Shown here one piece after another: positions 33,366 through 43,329 of a stretch of DNA of 64,000 nucleotides. Position 1 is the first letter of the stretch. The number at the start of each line of letters is the position of its first letter. The notes below the pieces were generated by a model. It did not search any database. It was not told the DNA's origin and saw only the letters and a program-made list of their open reading frames with translations. The position numbers and the translations under genes are program-made. The stretch comes from Aminobacter niigataensis (GTDB lineage: Bacteria; Pseudomonadota; Alphaproteobacteria; Rhizobiales; Rhizobiaceae). Location: positions 310,001-374,000 of the forward strand of contig NZ_JACHOT010000001.1 of NCBI RefSeq assembly GCF_014200015.1. Reading direction: 5' to 3'.

Positions 33366-35462
33366 CTACTCCACAAACACCCGCACGCTCGCCGCACGGC
33401 CCGCCGCGTCGATCACTGTCAGCGTTGAATAGCCCGTACCGTCGGGTTGCCATGTTGCCTCGCGGCGACGCGCCAGGGCCGCCAGCGGCTTGCCGTTGGC
33501 GAGCCAGCGGAACGGCGCGCGGCCGCCCTGCAGCTTGAGCACCAGCGGCGATGCGGCGTCCGTCGCAGCGCCCAGCTCGACGCGGGCGCCGTCGGGCGGA
33601 AAGACGATCTGCGGCGCCGGTTCGGTAATCGCTGCCGCAACTGTCGGCAGCTCGCTTGAGGTGGAGAAACGTTCGAGCGTCACCGGCAGGTCGGCGCGGG
33701 CGGTGCGCAGCGTTCCCGCCGGCGGGCGCGGCAGTGGCATCGCCGGCAGGCCGGAACGGGCAAAGCCCTCGAACAGGATGGGTGCTGCCGAAACATATCC
33801 CGACAGGCCGGGCACGGCACCGGCATCCGGCCGCCCCGCCCAGACGCCGAGCACGTAGCGGCCGTCATAGCCGATCGACCAGGCGTCGCGGTAGCCATAG
33901 GACGTCCCGGTCTTGTAGGCGATGGCGCGCTTGGCCGCCCCCTCCGGCGGCCTCACGCCGGAAAGAATGTCGCCGATCTGCCAGGCCGCCTGTTCCTCGA
34001 GCACCGTTCCGTTGGCGAGCGGAGGGGGCGTGGCCGTCTCCGATCCATCGCGCAGAATCTTGGCGCGGCCGCCATTGGCAAGCCCGGTGTAAAGCTGGAC
34101 GAGGTCGCGCAGCGACACGCCGACGCCGCCGAGGCCGATGGCCAGGCCAGGCACTTCGTTGGGCGGCAATTGCGGAGTGACGCCGGCCTGGCGGAAGCGC
34201 GCGGTCAGTCGCTGCGGCCCGACCGCGTCGAGCAGGCGGATCGTCGGCACGTTGAGCGAAAGCTGCAGTGCCTGTCGCACCGAAACGTCGCCCTGGTAGC
34301 TCATGTCGAAATTCTTGGGCCGGTAGCCGGCGAAATCGGCGGGCCGGTCCTCGATCAGCGTCTCCTGCGCCACCAGTCCCTGTTCGAAGGCGAGGCCATA
34401 GATGAACGGCTTCAATGTCGAGCCGGGCGAGCGCACAGTGCGGGTCATGTCGATCCAGCCCGAACGCGAGGCGTCGAGGAAGCTGGCCGAGCCGACCTCG
34501 CCGAGGATTTCGCCCGTCATGGCGTCGGCCATCACCATGGCCACCGAGATGCGTGGCCCGAGCCGGGCGGCCGCCTCGCGTGCGACGGCCTCGAGCCCTT
34601 CCTGGACGCTTCTGCGCAAGGTCAGCTGGTGCCGGTCGGTGCCAGGCTGGTTGCGCAAGGCGGTATCGGCGGCATGCGGCGCCAGTGCCGGCAGCGCCAG
34701 CCGCGTGGCGGTCACGTCGTCGAGGGCGGCGCGTGCGGCCTCGCTTTCGCCGAGCAGGCCCGCCGTCACCATGCGGCCGAGCACACGGTCGCGCGCGGCC
34801 TGCGCGTTGTCGGGGTTGCGGTCGGGGCGGCGGCGCTCGGGCAGTTGCGGCAGGGCGACCAGAAGGGCTGCTTCCGAAACCGTGAGCCGCTTCGGTTCCT
34901 TGCCGAAATAGGCGAGGGCGGCTGCACGCACGCCCTCAAGGTTGCCGCCATAGGGTGCGAGCGTCAGGTAACGCTCGAGGATCTGCTTTTTCGATAGCCG
35001 CCGCTCGATCTGCATGGCGCGGGCGAGTTGCTTCAGCTTCGAGGCAAGGCTGCGTTGCTCGCGCGGCTCGATCAGCCGCGCCAGTTGCATCGACAGCGTC
35101 GAGCCGCCGGAGACGATGCGGCCGTTGGTGACGAATTGCTGGGCTGCGCGCCCCAGCGCCAGCAGGTCGACGCCTTCATGATCCCAGAATCGCTTGTCCT
35201 CATAGGCAACCAGCATCTTGACCAACTGCGGATCGACCTGGTCGAGGCCGACGCCCAGCCGCCAATGGCCCGACGGTGTCGCATAGGCGCGCAAAAGCTG
35301 GTCGTCTCGGTCGAGCACTTCGGCCGAGACGGTGAGCTTCTCGGGCAAAGGCGGCGGAAAGGCGCGGTCCAGCGCCAGCAGGCCACCAAAGGCGAGGGCG
35401 GCAAGGGCGGCTGCGCTTGCTGTCCAGACCGCGGTCTTACGGATCACCTTTGCGGAGAGCAT
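33366..35462 (-). CDS. pbpC: penicillin-binding protein 1C
   Basis: About 698 residues. Membrane anchor at the N terminus; glycosyltransferase domain (YEDKRFWDHEGVDLLALGRA, then GGSTLSMQLARLIEPREQRS, and RRLSKKQILERYLTLAPYGG). Transpeptidase domain: SPGSTLKPFIYGLAFEQG (SxxK), SLNVP (SxN) and AYKTGTSYGYRDAWSIG (KTG). The C-terminal domain characteristic of PbpC is present (PQIVFPPDGARVELG). It polymerises and may cross-link peptidoglycan. Start at 35462: GAGGGG 7 bp upstream, which comes from the end of a repeat element. It follows the alpha-2-macroglobulin gene, its usual partner. Confidence 0.93.
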   Translation of the reverse strand: MLSAKVIRKTAVWTASAAALAALAFGGLLALDRAFPPPLPEKLTVSAEVLDRDDQLLRAYATPSGHWRLGVGLDQVDPQLVKMLVAYEDKRFWDHEGVDLLALGRAAQQFVTNGRIVSGGSTLSMQLARLIEPREQRSLASKLKQLARAMQIERRLSKKQILERYLTLAPYGGNLEGVRAAALAYFGKEPKRLTVSEAALLVALPQLPERRRPDRNPDNAQAARDRVLGRMVTAGLLGESEAARAALDDVTATRLALPALAPHAADTALRNQPGTDRHQLTLRRSVQEGLEAVAREAAARLGPRISVAMVMADAMTGEILGEVGSASFLDASRSGWIDMTRTVRSPGSTLKPFIYGLAFEQGLVAQETLIEDRPADFAGYRPKNFDMSYQGDVSVRQALQLSLNVPTIRLLDAVGPQRLTARFRQAGVTPQLPPNEVPGLAIGLGGVGVSLRDLVQLYTGLANGGRAKILRDGSETATPPPLANGTVLEEQAAWQIGDILSGVRPPEGAAKRAIAYKTGTSYGYRDAWSIGYDGRYVLGVWAGRPDAGAVPGLSGYVSAAPILFEGFARSGLPAMPLPRPPAGTLRTARADLPVTLERFSTSSELPTVAAAITEPAPQIVFPPDGARVELGAATDAASPLVLKLQGGRAPFRWLANGKPLAALARRREATWQPDGTGYSTLTVIDAAGRAASVRVFVE

Positions 35463-35467
35463 GGCTC

Positions 35468-35586
35468 TGCCCCTCACCCTTACCCTCTCCCCGTGAAGAA
35501 CGGGGAGAGGGAGGCGTCAACGTTGCGGCCATCTTCCTTCTCCCCGTCATGACGGGGAGAAGGTGCCGGCAGGCGGATGAGGGGCA
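35468..35586. repeat. RIME-like two-palindrome element
   Basis: 119 bp bounded by TGCCCCTCA (35468-35476) and TGAGGGGCA (35578-35586). Inside are a 12-bp-stem hairpin (35483-35494 with 35100-type mirror at 35500-35511, loop GAAGA) and a perfect 28-bp palindrome (35536-35563) with the CTTCTCCCCGT core. This fits the Rhizobium-specific intergenic mosaic elements. It lies between the alpha-2-macroglobulin stop and the pbpC start, and its end provides the pbpC ribosome site. Confidence 0.8.
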
Positions 35587-35634
35587 GCGCCAACCTCTCT
35601 CCTGATGCCGATGCTGGACTGAAAGCAGACATCG

Positions 35635-38600
35635 CTATTCCGCCTTCACCTCCATCATGCCGGTGGCCGTACGTGCCGAATATTGCGGGCGATACATGTC
35701 CTCGACATTCGCCGCCGGGTGGGCATAGACGCCCGGCGTCACCGCGCGCACGACATAGGCAAGCGTGAATTCCTGGTCGGCGCCTTCGCCGCTTTCCATG
35801 GCGGCGACAAAGCGGTCGTTGCGGAATTCGAGATGTGCGGCCTGCGTTTGCTCCAGCCACGAGAAGTTTGACAAATTGGCGCTGTTGACCAGCCCCGGAT
35901 TGTCGATCTCGAAGCCTGCCGGCAGCATGTCGGCCACCACCACGCGCGAGGGCCAGTCGTTGAGCTCGCTGACCTTGAGCACGACGACGAAGCGCTCGTT
36001 CTGCTGGACCTCCGTCACATTGGCTTCGCTGCCGTCGAGCCGGTAGTAGGTGCGGCTGATCGTAAAGCCGTCGCCGCCGGCGGGCAGGGGTTGTGCCGGG
36101 GCGGCGACCGTCGTCACCACGGCCTGCAGCGGGTCCTTGCCGGTATTGGCGATGGTAATCGGATTGACCAGCAGGTCGGCACCGTCGACGCGTTCGGAAT
36201 AGGCGCCGCTATGGGCGGCACCGTTGACGTCGAGCGAGATGGCGTCGTTGCCGGCCTTCAGCGCGCGCGCCGCCAGCAGCATCCAGGCGTCGTCCTGGGT
36301 GCTGGTCCACTTGGCCGCGGCGCGGTCGGCCGCCACCATCTTGACCAGCGCCGGGATCACCGAGGGCACCGGCTTGCTTTCGGCGGCGAGCGCCAGCATG
36401 GCGGCACCGTCGCGCAGGCGCGAGCCATAGTCCGAGCGGTACCAGTTGTGCTCGGTTGTCGCTTTGGCAAGCTGGATTGCGGACTGGAAGGTCTGCTCGG
36501 AGCGCTGGCCGTCGCCATAGAGTGCCAGGCTGGCGCCGAGTTGGGCCACCGCCATCGGACTGGTGAAGGCTTCGAGCTTGGTGTCGGCGAAGTAGCGCAG
36601 GTCGCCGACCGAGGCCTTCTTGTTGCGTGCCAGCACGTAGAGCGCGTAGGCGATCTCCGAGCCGCGGTCCTCGACATCGACGTCGTAGCCGATCGAGTTC
36701 TGCAGGTTGTTGAGCGCCTGCATCATCGCTCCCTGGGGCACGTCGAAATTCTTCTCGCGCGCCCGGGTCAGGAAGTCGGTGACATAGGCGTCGAGCCAGA
36801 GGTCGCCGGAGCCGGGCGACCACAGGCCGAAGCTGCCCGACGAGGACTGGTAATTGAGAACACGGTAGATCGCGCCCTGGATGCGCTCGCGCAGTTCCGG
36901 GTCGTCAGCCATGCCGGCCTCGGCGCTGAGCTCGCTGACATAGAGCAGCGGCAGTGCCCGGCTCGTCGTCTGTTCGGCGCAGCCATAGGGGTAGCGGTCG
37001 AGCGTCATCAGGAGCGAGGGCACGTCGAAGGCCGATGCCTGCGATACGCCGACGCTGACATGGGCGTCGTCGAGCAGGCTTGCGGCCAGCAGCTCCCTGT
37101 CGATGCGCAGCGAGGCGTTGGGCGAAAGGTCGACCACCATGCGCGTGGTCACCGGCAACTGGCCGGGTCGCACGGGGAAGGAAAGCTCCTGTTCGACCGT
37201 CAGCCCCTCGGCGTTGGCGAGCCGGATCGTCAGGCCGGCAGTGCCTGCCGTCACCGGCATCAGCGGGATCTTCACCGTCTGGCGCTTGCCCGGCTCCAGT
37301 GTCACCTTCTCGGGCAGGGCGGCACTGCCGGTGGACAGGTCGCCCGTCGTCTCGACGGTCAGCGCATAGTCGCCGGCCGGCGCGTCGGTGTTGGCGATGT
37401 CCAGCGTCATCTCGGCGAAGTCGCCCGGCGCCATGAAGCGCGGCATGCCGGCCGTCAGCACGATCGGATCGCGCACGATCACGTCGCCGGTGGCGTGGCC
37501 GACCGCGTTCTTCGTCCACGCCACGCTCATCACGCGCACCGTGCCGTTGAACTGCGGGATGTCGAAGTCGACGGTCGTTTTGCCGTCGGCATCGAGTTCG
37601 ACGATGCCGGAGAAGAAGGCGACCAGCTTTTCCTTGGGCGGGCTGCCCTGCGAGGTCAGGGCCGCACCGTCACCACCGGTGCGAAGCTTGCCCATGGCAC
37701 CGAGAGAGCCGTCGATCAGCCGGCCATAGAGGTCGCGCAGTTCGAGCCCCAGCATGCGCTGGCCGAAATACCAGTTCTCGGGGTCCGGCGCCTTGTAGTT
37801 GGTCAGGTTGAGAATGCCGACGTCGACGGCGGCGACCGTGACATAGGCCTTGTCGCCTGCCGCAGCCCCCGTCACCGCAACCGGGATCGACAGCGTCTTG
37901 CGCGGCTCGGTCTTTTCGGGAAGCGTCAGCGCGACGGCGAGCTTCTTGTCGGCGGGATCGACCGAAAGCCATTTCAGGCCGATGGCACGCGCCGGCATGC
38001 GCGATTCTTGCGCTTCGCCCGGACGATAGAGCGTGGCCGTCACATAGGCACCGGCGCCCCAGTCCTCGCCGACGGGAATGTCGACGGTCGCACCGCCCTC
38101 GGGGATGCTCGCGGAAACGGTCTTGAGCAGCTTTTCGGCGCCGACGGTGACCAGAAGCTCGCCGGCAAAGCGCGGCGATACCTGGAGCTTGGCGACCTCG
38201 CCGGCGGCGTACTTGTCCTTGTCGAGCGCGACTTCCAGGCCGTCGGGCGTCTCGGTCGAGGTCGCCGAGACATACCAGCCGGCGTCGAACTCGTAGCTCG
38301 TTGCCGGCCCAGTCGGATCGGCGGTCTCGACCTCGAGGCGGTAGCGGCCCCAGTCGACGGGCAGCGACACCGTGGCCTCGCCGTCGGCGGTGAGGTCGAC
38401 CTGGCCGGTCGCGACCGATTTGGTGAAGGTCACCGGCTCGTAGTTCCACGAGCTGCCCGAACGGTACCACTGGTAATTGCGCTCGACCTTGACCAGCGAC
38501 CACTGCGCGCCGCCGAGTGCCGCGCGCTGGCCGCCAGGTTCGGCGGCGATCAGGCTGAACTTGGCGGTGCCGCCCTGCGGCACTTCCTCGCCCGAGAAGT

Positions 38601-41100
38601 CGGGGCGGATGCCGATCATCGTCGCCTGCGGGCGGATGCCGATGTCGAGCTTTTCCTCGACGGCACGGCCGCCGGTCTCGCGCATGCGCACCGTCAGCGC
38701 CGCGTTGACCAGTCGGGTCGTCGACGGCAACTGGTCGATGCTGACCGGGAACGTCGCCTTGCCGTCGTCGCCGACGACGGGCAGGTCGGTCAGCGGAATG
38801 CGGGTGGCTTCGCCTTCCTGCTCGTCGGCAAGGCCGAAATAGAAGCCCTTGAAGGCGTCCCACTGGCGCTTGGTCGACAGCGTCACTTCGCCTTCGAGCG
38901 CGAGGCCCGCAGCCGGCGCGCCATAGAGGAAGCGGCCATCGACGGTGGCCTCGGCGGTTTCACCGGCGGCGATCTCGCTGCGATCGGCGGTCAGCGTGAA
39001 CTCGATGCGGTCGGGCACGAAGTCTTCGACCAGGAACATCTGGCTCGAAACAGCCGGCTGCTTGGGGTCGGTGTGGATGGCGAGCGTCCAGGTGCCGCGC
39101 ATGGCGGCGGAGGACAACGCAAGGTCGACGGCGTGGCCGCCCGACTTGCCGCCCTGGCTGACGATGCGCCGGTCCTCGACGCCGTCGGGACGGGTGAAGA
39201 TGAAGGTCAGCGGCAAATTGTCGACGCCTTTGGCGGCATCGTCGCGCGCCAAAGCCGCCGCATGCACCGTCTCGCCGACGCGGTATATGCCACGTTCGGT
39301 CCAGGCGTAGACGTCGAGCACGCCGGGTGCGGCGCGGCCGGTGACGCCGCGGTCGGACAGGTCGAAGCCGGCGCGCGTCATGTCGAGGAAGACGAAGTCG
39401 GCGTCACCCTGCTTGGCCATCAGCACCGCCGGTGCCATGCCGCCATTGCCGCGGGTGAGGCCCGGATTGAAGGTGGCGCGGCCCTCGGCGTCGGTCTTGG
39501 CGGTGCCGAGAATCTCGTTGTTGCGGGCAAGCAGCGTCAGTTCGGCGTCGGCGATCGGCTTGGCCGAGCCGAGCGAGCGGGCGAACACGTTGAGCCCGTC
39601 CTGGCCGGTATAGGTCGACAGGCCGATGTCGGAAACGACGAACCATTGGGTCGCCTTGGACGCCCAGGAGTCGCTCTTGTCGTCGATCGGCTGGGCGGTC
39701 AGCACATAGACGCCGGGCTTGCGCTCGGGCAGCGCCTCGTCGACCGGGAAGGAGGTCGTCACTTCCTTGTTGAGTTCGTTGACGATCCCCAGTTGTCCTT
39801 CCCAGACCGGCTCGCCCATCTGGTCGGAGATGCTGGACAGGTCATAACCGTCGAGCTGGCGCAGGAACTGGTAGCCCGAGAGCAACTGCGCCAGCGAGCG
39901 GTCGCCGACGCGGTAGAGCTTCATGTCGGCCGCTTCCATGTTGACCGAGACGACCGGGATGCCGCGGCGGGCGGAGGCGGGCAGCACGAAGCTGTCGCCG
40001 GTGAAGCGGGCCGACTGGGCCCGGTCCTGGACGTAGACGGACAGCACGACCGGTGCTTCGAGCACTTCGCCGATCGCCGCCGGCAGGCCGGAGCGGAAGC
40101 TGACGCGATAATGCTTGCCGTGCTCGAGGCCCTCGACGCAAATCTGCTTGTCCTTGGCCTCGATGCCCTTGGGGGCTGCGTCGTCGACGGTGACGAAGGG
40201 CGCGTAGTCGACGCCCGTCTTGACCAGCGCCTCGGAAAACTGGGCGCAGACGCGCGGCGAGGTGGTGTCGGCATCGATGGTGTGCTCGACGACGCGGAAG
40301 CCTTTCCGCGCTTTCAGGTCCTCGTATGCGGCACGCACGGACGCCGAATTGTCGAGCGCGAGGCTCGCCTCATAGGCCTGCAGCGACGGGCGGAACATGT
40401 CGCGGCGGTCCAGCCCCTGCGCCAGCAGCGACAGGTTCTCGGCGCGGCTTTTTGCGGTGCGCGACAACAGATATGCGTTGTAGGCCGCCGACGTCGCGTC
40501 GCGCTGCAGCGAGGCGGTCTCGTCGCCATTGGCCGGCTGGACGCCGATCACCGCACGGGCGAGGCGGGTCCAGATGGCGACGTCGTCCGGTAGGATGGCG
40601 ACAGCGACACGGAATTTCTGCATCGCGGTGCGCGGATCGCCCAGCAGTAGAGCATTGTCGCCGGCGGCCGACAGCGCGGCCAGCCCTTCCTCGCCGATGG
40701 CCACCGAGCCATCGGTCAATGCGTTGCGATACTGGCGGGCCTCGTCGGCCATCGAAGCCGGGAAGAAGGACAGTTCGGCCGGTGCGCCGATGTCGGGATC
40801 GCCATTGACCGGAACGACCTTGCCCCCGATGGCGCCGGTGAACGGCTTGACGACGGCGAAGTCGGACTTGAGGAAGCACCATTTCGCCTTGGTGTTGTAG
40901 GTGAAGGCGCGGCACGACGAATCACCGAGGCACGACGTCTCGCACTGGTCGAGCGTCACGTTCTGCTCGGACCTGAGGTCGAAGCCGAAATAATCGCTGT
41001 TTTCAGTGGTCACGATGCGCCGCGGCTCGGCCGCCAGCGCTCCGAATGTCCAGGCCAGAAAGAGCAGAACGAAAACCGGAAAAGCACGCGCCGCACGCAT
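35635..41100 (-). CDS. bacterial alpha-2-macroglobulin with N-terminal PAN/Apple domain
   Basis: About 1821 residues. Signal peptide at residues 1-25; no lipobox, so it is probably soluble in the periplasm. A Cys-rich PAN/Apple domain follows (LDQCETSCLGDSSCRAFTYN). MG domains, bait region and a thioester domain come next; the thioester motif is YPYGCAEQTTSR (Cys near residue 1374). These proteins trap proteases that enter the periplasm. GGAGGG is spaced 8 bp from ATG 41100 and only 2 bp from ATG 41106, favouring 41100. Paired with pbpC as in many proteobacteria, presumably to protect or repair the wall after envelope breach. Confidence 0.93.
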   Translation of the reverse strand: MRAARAFPVFVLLFLAWTFGALAAEPRRIVTTENSDYFGFDLRSEQNVTLDQCETSCLGDSSCRAFTYNTKAKWCFLKSDFAVVKPFTGAIGGKVVPVNGDPDIGAPAELSFFPASMADEARQYRNALTDGSVAIGEEGLAALSAAGDNALLLGDPRTAMQKFRVAVAILPDDVAIWTRLARAVIGVQPANGDETASLQRDATSAAYNAYLLSRTAKSRAENLSLLAQGLDRRDMFRPSLQAYEASLALDNSASVRAAYEDLKARKGFRVVEHTIDADTTSPRVCAQFSEALVKTGVDYAPFVTVDDAAPKGIEAKDKQICVEGLEHGKHYRVSFRSGLPAAIGEVLEAPVVLSVYVQDRAQSARFTGDSFVLPASARRGIPVVSVNMEAADMKLYRVGDRSLAQLLSGYQFLRQLDGYDLSSISDQMGEPVWEGQLGIVNELNKEVTTSFPVDEALPERKPGVYVLTAQPIDDKSDSWASKATQWFVVSDIGLSTYTGQDGLNVFARSLGSAKPIADAELTLLARNNEILGTAKTDAEGRATFNPGLTRGNGGMAPAVLMAKQGDADFVFLDMTRAGFDLSDRGVTGRAAPGVLDVYAWTERGIYRVGETVHAAALARDDAAKGVDNLPLTFIFTRPDGVEDRRIVSQGGKSGGHAVDLALSSAAMRGTWTLAIHTDPKQPAVSSQMFLVEDFVPDRIEFTLTADRSEIAAGETAEATVDGRFLYGAPAAGLALEGEVTLSTKRQWDAFKGFYFGLADEQEGEATRIPLTDLPVVGDDGKATFPVSIDQLPSTTRLVNAALTVRMRETGGRAVEEKLDIGIRPQATMIGIRPDFSGEEVPQGGTAKFSLIAAEPGGQRAALGGAQWSLVKVERNYQWYRSGSSWNYEPVTFTKSVATGQVDLTADGEATVSLPVDWGRYRLEVETADPTGPATSYEFDAGWYVSATSTETPDGLEVALDKDKYAAGEVAKLQVSPRFAGELLVTVGAEKLLKTVSASIPEGGATVDIPVGEDWGAGAYVTATLYRPGEAQESRMPARAIGLKWLSVDPADKKLAVALTLPEKTEPRKTLSIPVAVTGAAAGDKAYVTVAAVDVGILNLTNYKAPDPENWYFGQRMLGLELRDLYGRLIDGSLGAMGKLRTGGDGAALTSQGSPPKEKLVAFFSGIVELDADGKTTVDFDIPQFNGTVRVMSVAWTKNAVGHATGDVIVRDPIVLTAGMPRFMAPGDFAEMTLDIANTDAPAGDYALTVETTGDLSTGSAALPEKVTLEPGKRQTVKIPLMPVTAGTAGLTIRLANAEGLTVEQELSFPVRPGQLPVTTRMVVDLSPNASLRIDRELLAASLLDDAHVSVGVSQASAFDVPSLLMTLDRYPYGCAEQTTSRALPLLYVSELSAEAGMADDPELRERIQGAIYRVLNYQSSSGSFGLWSPGSGDLWLDAYVTDFLTRAREKNFDVPQGAMMQALNNLQNSIGYDVDVEDRGSEIAYALYVLARNKKASVGDLRYFADTKLEAFTSPMAVAQLGASLALYGDGQRSEQTFQSAIQLAKATTEHNWYRSDYGSRLRDGAAMLALAAESKPVPSVIPALVKMVAADRAAAKWTSTQDDAWMLLAARALKAGNDAISLDVNGAAHSGAYSERVDGADLLVNPITIANTGKDPLQAVVTTVAAPAQPLPAGGDGFTISRTYYRLDGSEANVTEVQQNERFVVVLKVSELNDWPSRVVVADMLPAGFEIDNPGLVNSANLSNFSWLEQTQAAHLEFRNDRFVAAMESGEGADQEFTLAYVVRAVTPGVYAHPAANVEDMYRPQYSARTATGMMEVKAE

Positions 41101-41389
41101 CGTCATATCCCTCCAACACCCTCGTCGTCGCTTCACGCGACATGTTCAGGCTTGCCGCCGCACAGTCAATACGGAAGCCGCCGGGCTTGGCCCAGCGCGC
41201 TAAATTGCTTGTCATGGACGCTGTGCATGGTTATTGCCCGGCCATGCGGATCGCCCCGATGAACACACCCGAATCCCTATCCCGGCTGTCATTCATTCGC
41301 CCAACCAATTCTGACATATCGATTGTGGCTGCTTTACGAAAACACAGAAACTTCATTCCAATTTTAGGATTGGGAGTTACCTTGGCTTG

Positions 41390-43324
41390 ATGTTTGTGCG
41401 GCGTATGCGTGGAATCGACAGTCCAACAGGCGCTCGCGTGCTTTGGCGCGCGGGTGTGGCGGCGCTGTTGTCTACCACGATACTTGCCGCCGAAACGCAC
41501 AAGGCGGCGGCCTTCGAAATCTTCGGCATCAGGCTCTGGGGATCGGCCGAGGAAGAAGACGCCGATGTCGTCGACCCGCTCGACTATGCCGTCACTTTCG
41601 AAGTTGTCGGCGACGACGACGACCTCACCAAGGCGCTCGAAAACGCCTCTACGCTCAAGGGCGAGGAAGAGCGGCCGGTATCGGGTTCGCTCGGCCTGCT
41701 CGCCAAGGCGCGCAATGACCGGGAAAGGCTGATCGCCGCCCTGTTCTCCAAGGCGCGCTATGACGGGGTCGTCGACATCACCATCGCCGGCAAGCGGCTC
41801 GACGACCTGCAGCCCGACGCCGTGTTCGACGGTCCGCAGCCGATCCCCGTGACGGTGACGATCCAGCCCGGCTCGATGTTCACGCTTGGCGACGTCGTGC
41901 TCAAGGGCGACGCAGCCAACATCCGCGGCGCCAATTTCGGGCTGATCGCCGGCGGCAACGCCAATTCCGACGCGATCCTCAAGGCGGAAGCCGGGATCGT
42001 CCGCGCGCTCAAGGAAGAGGGCCGGCCGCTGGCCAAGGTCGTCGGCCGCACCATCGTCGCCGACCACGCCACCACCACGCTCGACGTCACCCTCGATGTC
42101 GCAGCGGGGCCGATCGCCGGCTATGGCGAAACCACGGTTGAAGGCACCGAGACCGTCGACCGCGACTTCACCGTCTACATGACCGGTCTCGAACGCGGGC
42201 GGCAGTATTCACCCAAGGAGATCGACGACGCGCGCAACAGGCTGCTGGCGCTCGAAGTCTTCAGCTCGGTGTCGATCAACGAGGCGCTGGCGCTCGATCC
42301 GGCCGGCGAAATCCCCATCGACGTCCGCGTCAGCGAACGCAAGATGCGCTATTTCGGCGCCGGCGCCACCTTCTCCAACACCGAGGGCGCGGGCATCGAG
42401 GGTTATTGGGGCCATCGCAACCTGTTCGGCCGTGCCGAAAAGCTGCGTATCGGCGGCTCGATCAGCCGCATCGGCGACACCACCGAACTCGGCGACCTCA
42501 ACTACAATGCCGGCATCATGTTCGAAAAGCCGGGCGTCATCGGGCCGGCCTCGAAGTTCTTCGCCAACCTCAAGGCGGTGTCCGAGCATCCCGACGCCTA
42601 CGACCGCTTCTCGATCGGCGGCAATGTCGGCCTGTCCTACGAACTGACCAAGGAGCAGACCGTCTCCGGCTCGGTGGCGGTCGACTATTCCGACATCGAG
42701 GATGCGCTCAATCCCGACGGCAAGCGCTACCTCCTGGTCAGCCTGCCGCTGCAATATGTCTATGACAACCGCGACGACAAGCTGAACCCGACGCGCGGCT
42801 TCCGTGCGCTCGCCTATGCCGAGCCGACCTACGACGCGCTCAACGGCAACATGTTCGTCAAGCTCAAGGGCGAGGGCTCGGCCTATTACGGGCTCGGCGC
42901 CGACAACCGCTTCGTGCTCGCCGGCCGCGTCGCCATGGGTTCCATCCTCGGCGCCAGCGTCGAGGACGTGCCTGCCGACCGGCGCTTCTATGCCGGCGGT
43001 GGCGGTTCGGTGCGCGGCTATGCCTATCAGGGTATCGGCCCGCACACCGACGGCAAGCCGACCGGCGGGCTGTCCTATGCCGAAACCTCGATCGAGATGC
43101 GCTACGCCTACAACGACAAGATCGGCATCGTGCCGTTCATCGATGCAGGCACCGTCTCGACCAGGCAGTTCCCCGATTTCTCGACCGTGAAGGTCGGCGC
43201 TGGCATCGGCGTCCGCTACCTCACGCCTTTCGGCCCGCTGCGCGTCGACGTGGCCGTGCCGCTCAATCCCGGTCCCGGCGACCCGAGCTACGGCATCTAT
43301 GCCGGCGTCGGCCAGGCGTTCTGA
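41390..43324 (+). CDS. tamA: autotransporter assembly outer-membrane protein TamA
   Basis: About 644 residues. Signal peptide followed by FEIFGIRLWGSAEEEDADVV, then POTRA domains (to about residue 290; VTVTIQPGSMFTLGDVVLKG). The BamA-like barrel shows RYFGAGATFSNTEGAGIEGY, YVYDNRDDKLNPTRGFRALA and the lid-loop motif VRGYAYQGIGP (VRGY/F). The C terminus YGIYAGVGQAF ends in Phe as expected for outer-membrane beta barrels. It works with TamB in outer-membrane protein or lipid transport. Start may be TTG 41387, ATG 41390 or ATG 41405. Separated from the divergent macroglobulin gene by about 290 bp without a gene. Confidence 0.92.
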   Translation: MFVRRMRGIDSPTGARVLWRAGVAALLSTTILAAETHKAAAFEIFGIRLWGSAEEEDADVVDPLDYAVTFEVVGDDDDLTKALENASTLKGEEERPVSGSLGLLAKARNDRERLIAALFSKARYDGVVDITIAGKRLDDLQPDAVFDGPQPIPVTVTIQPGSMFTLGDVVLKGDAANIRGANFGLIAGGNANSDAILKAEAGIVRALKEEGRPLAKVVGRTIVADHATTTLDVTLDVAAGPIAGYGETTVEGTETVDRDFTVYMTGLERGRQYSPKEIDDARNRLLALEVFSSVSINEALALDPAGEIPIDVRVSERKMRYFGAGATFSNTEGAGIEGYWGHRNLFGRAEKLRIGGSISRIGDTTELGDLNYNAGIMFEKPGVIGPASKFFANLKAVSEHPDAYDRFSIGGNVGLSYELTKEQTVSGSVAVDYSDIEDALNPDGKRYLLVSLPLQYVYDNRDDKLNPTRGFRALAYAEPTYDALNGNMFVKLKGEGSAYYGLGADNRFVLAGRVAMGSILGASVEDVPADRRFYAGGGGSVRGYAYQGIGPHTDGKPTGGLSYAETSIEMRYAYNDKIGIVPFIDAGTVSTRQFPDFSTVKVGAGIGVRYLTPFGPLRVDVAVPLNPGPGDPSYGIYAGVGQAF

Positions 43325-43329
43325 CCACG

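Noticed and set aside
35468-35586. CRISPR-like repeats
   Set aside because: The palindromes are unequal, not regularly spaced, and there are no spacers or cas genes.
36091-40593. A 1500-codon open frame on the plus strand
   Set aside because: It is the mirror of the alpha-2-macroglobulin gene, has no recognisable domain, and results from high GC at third codon positions.
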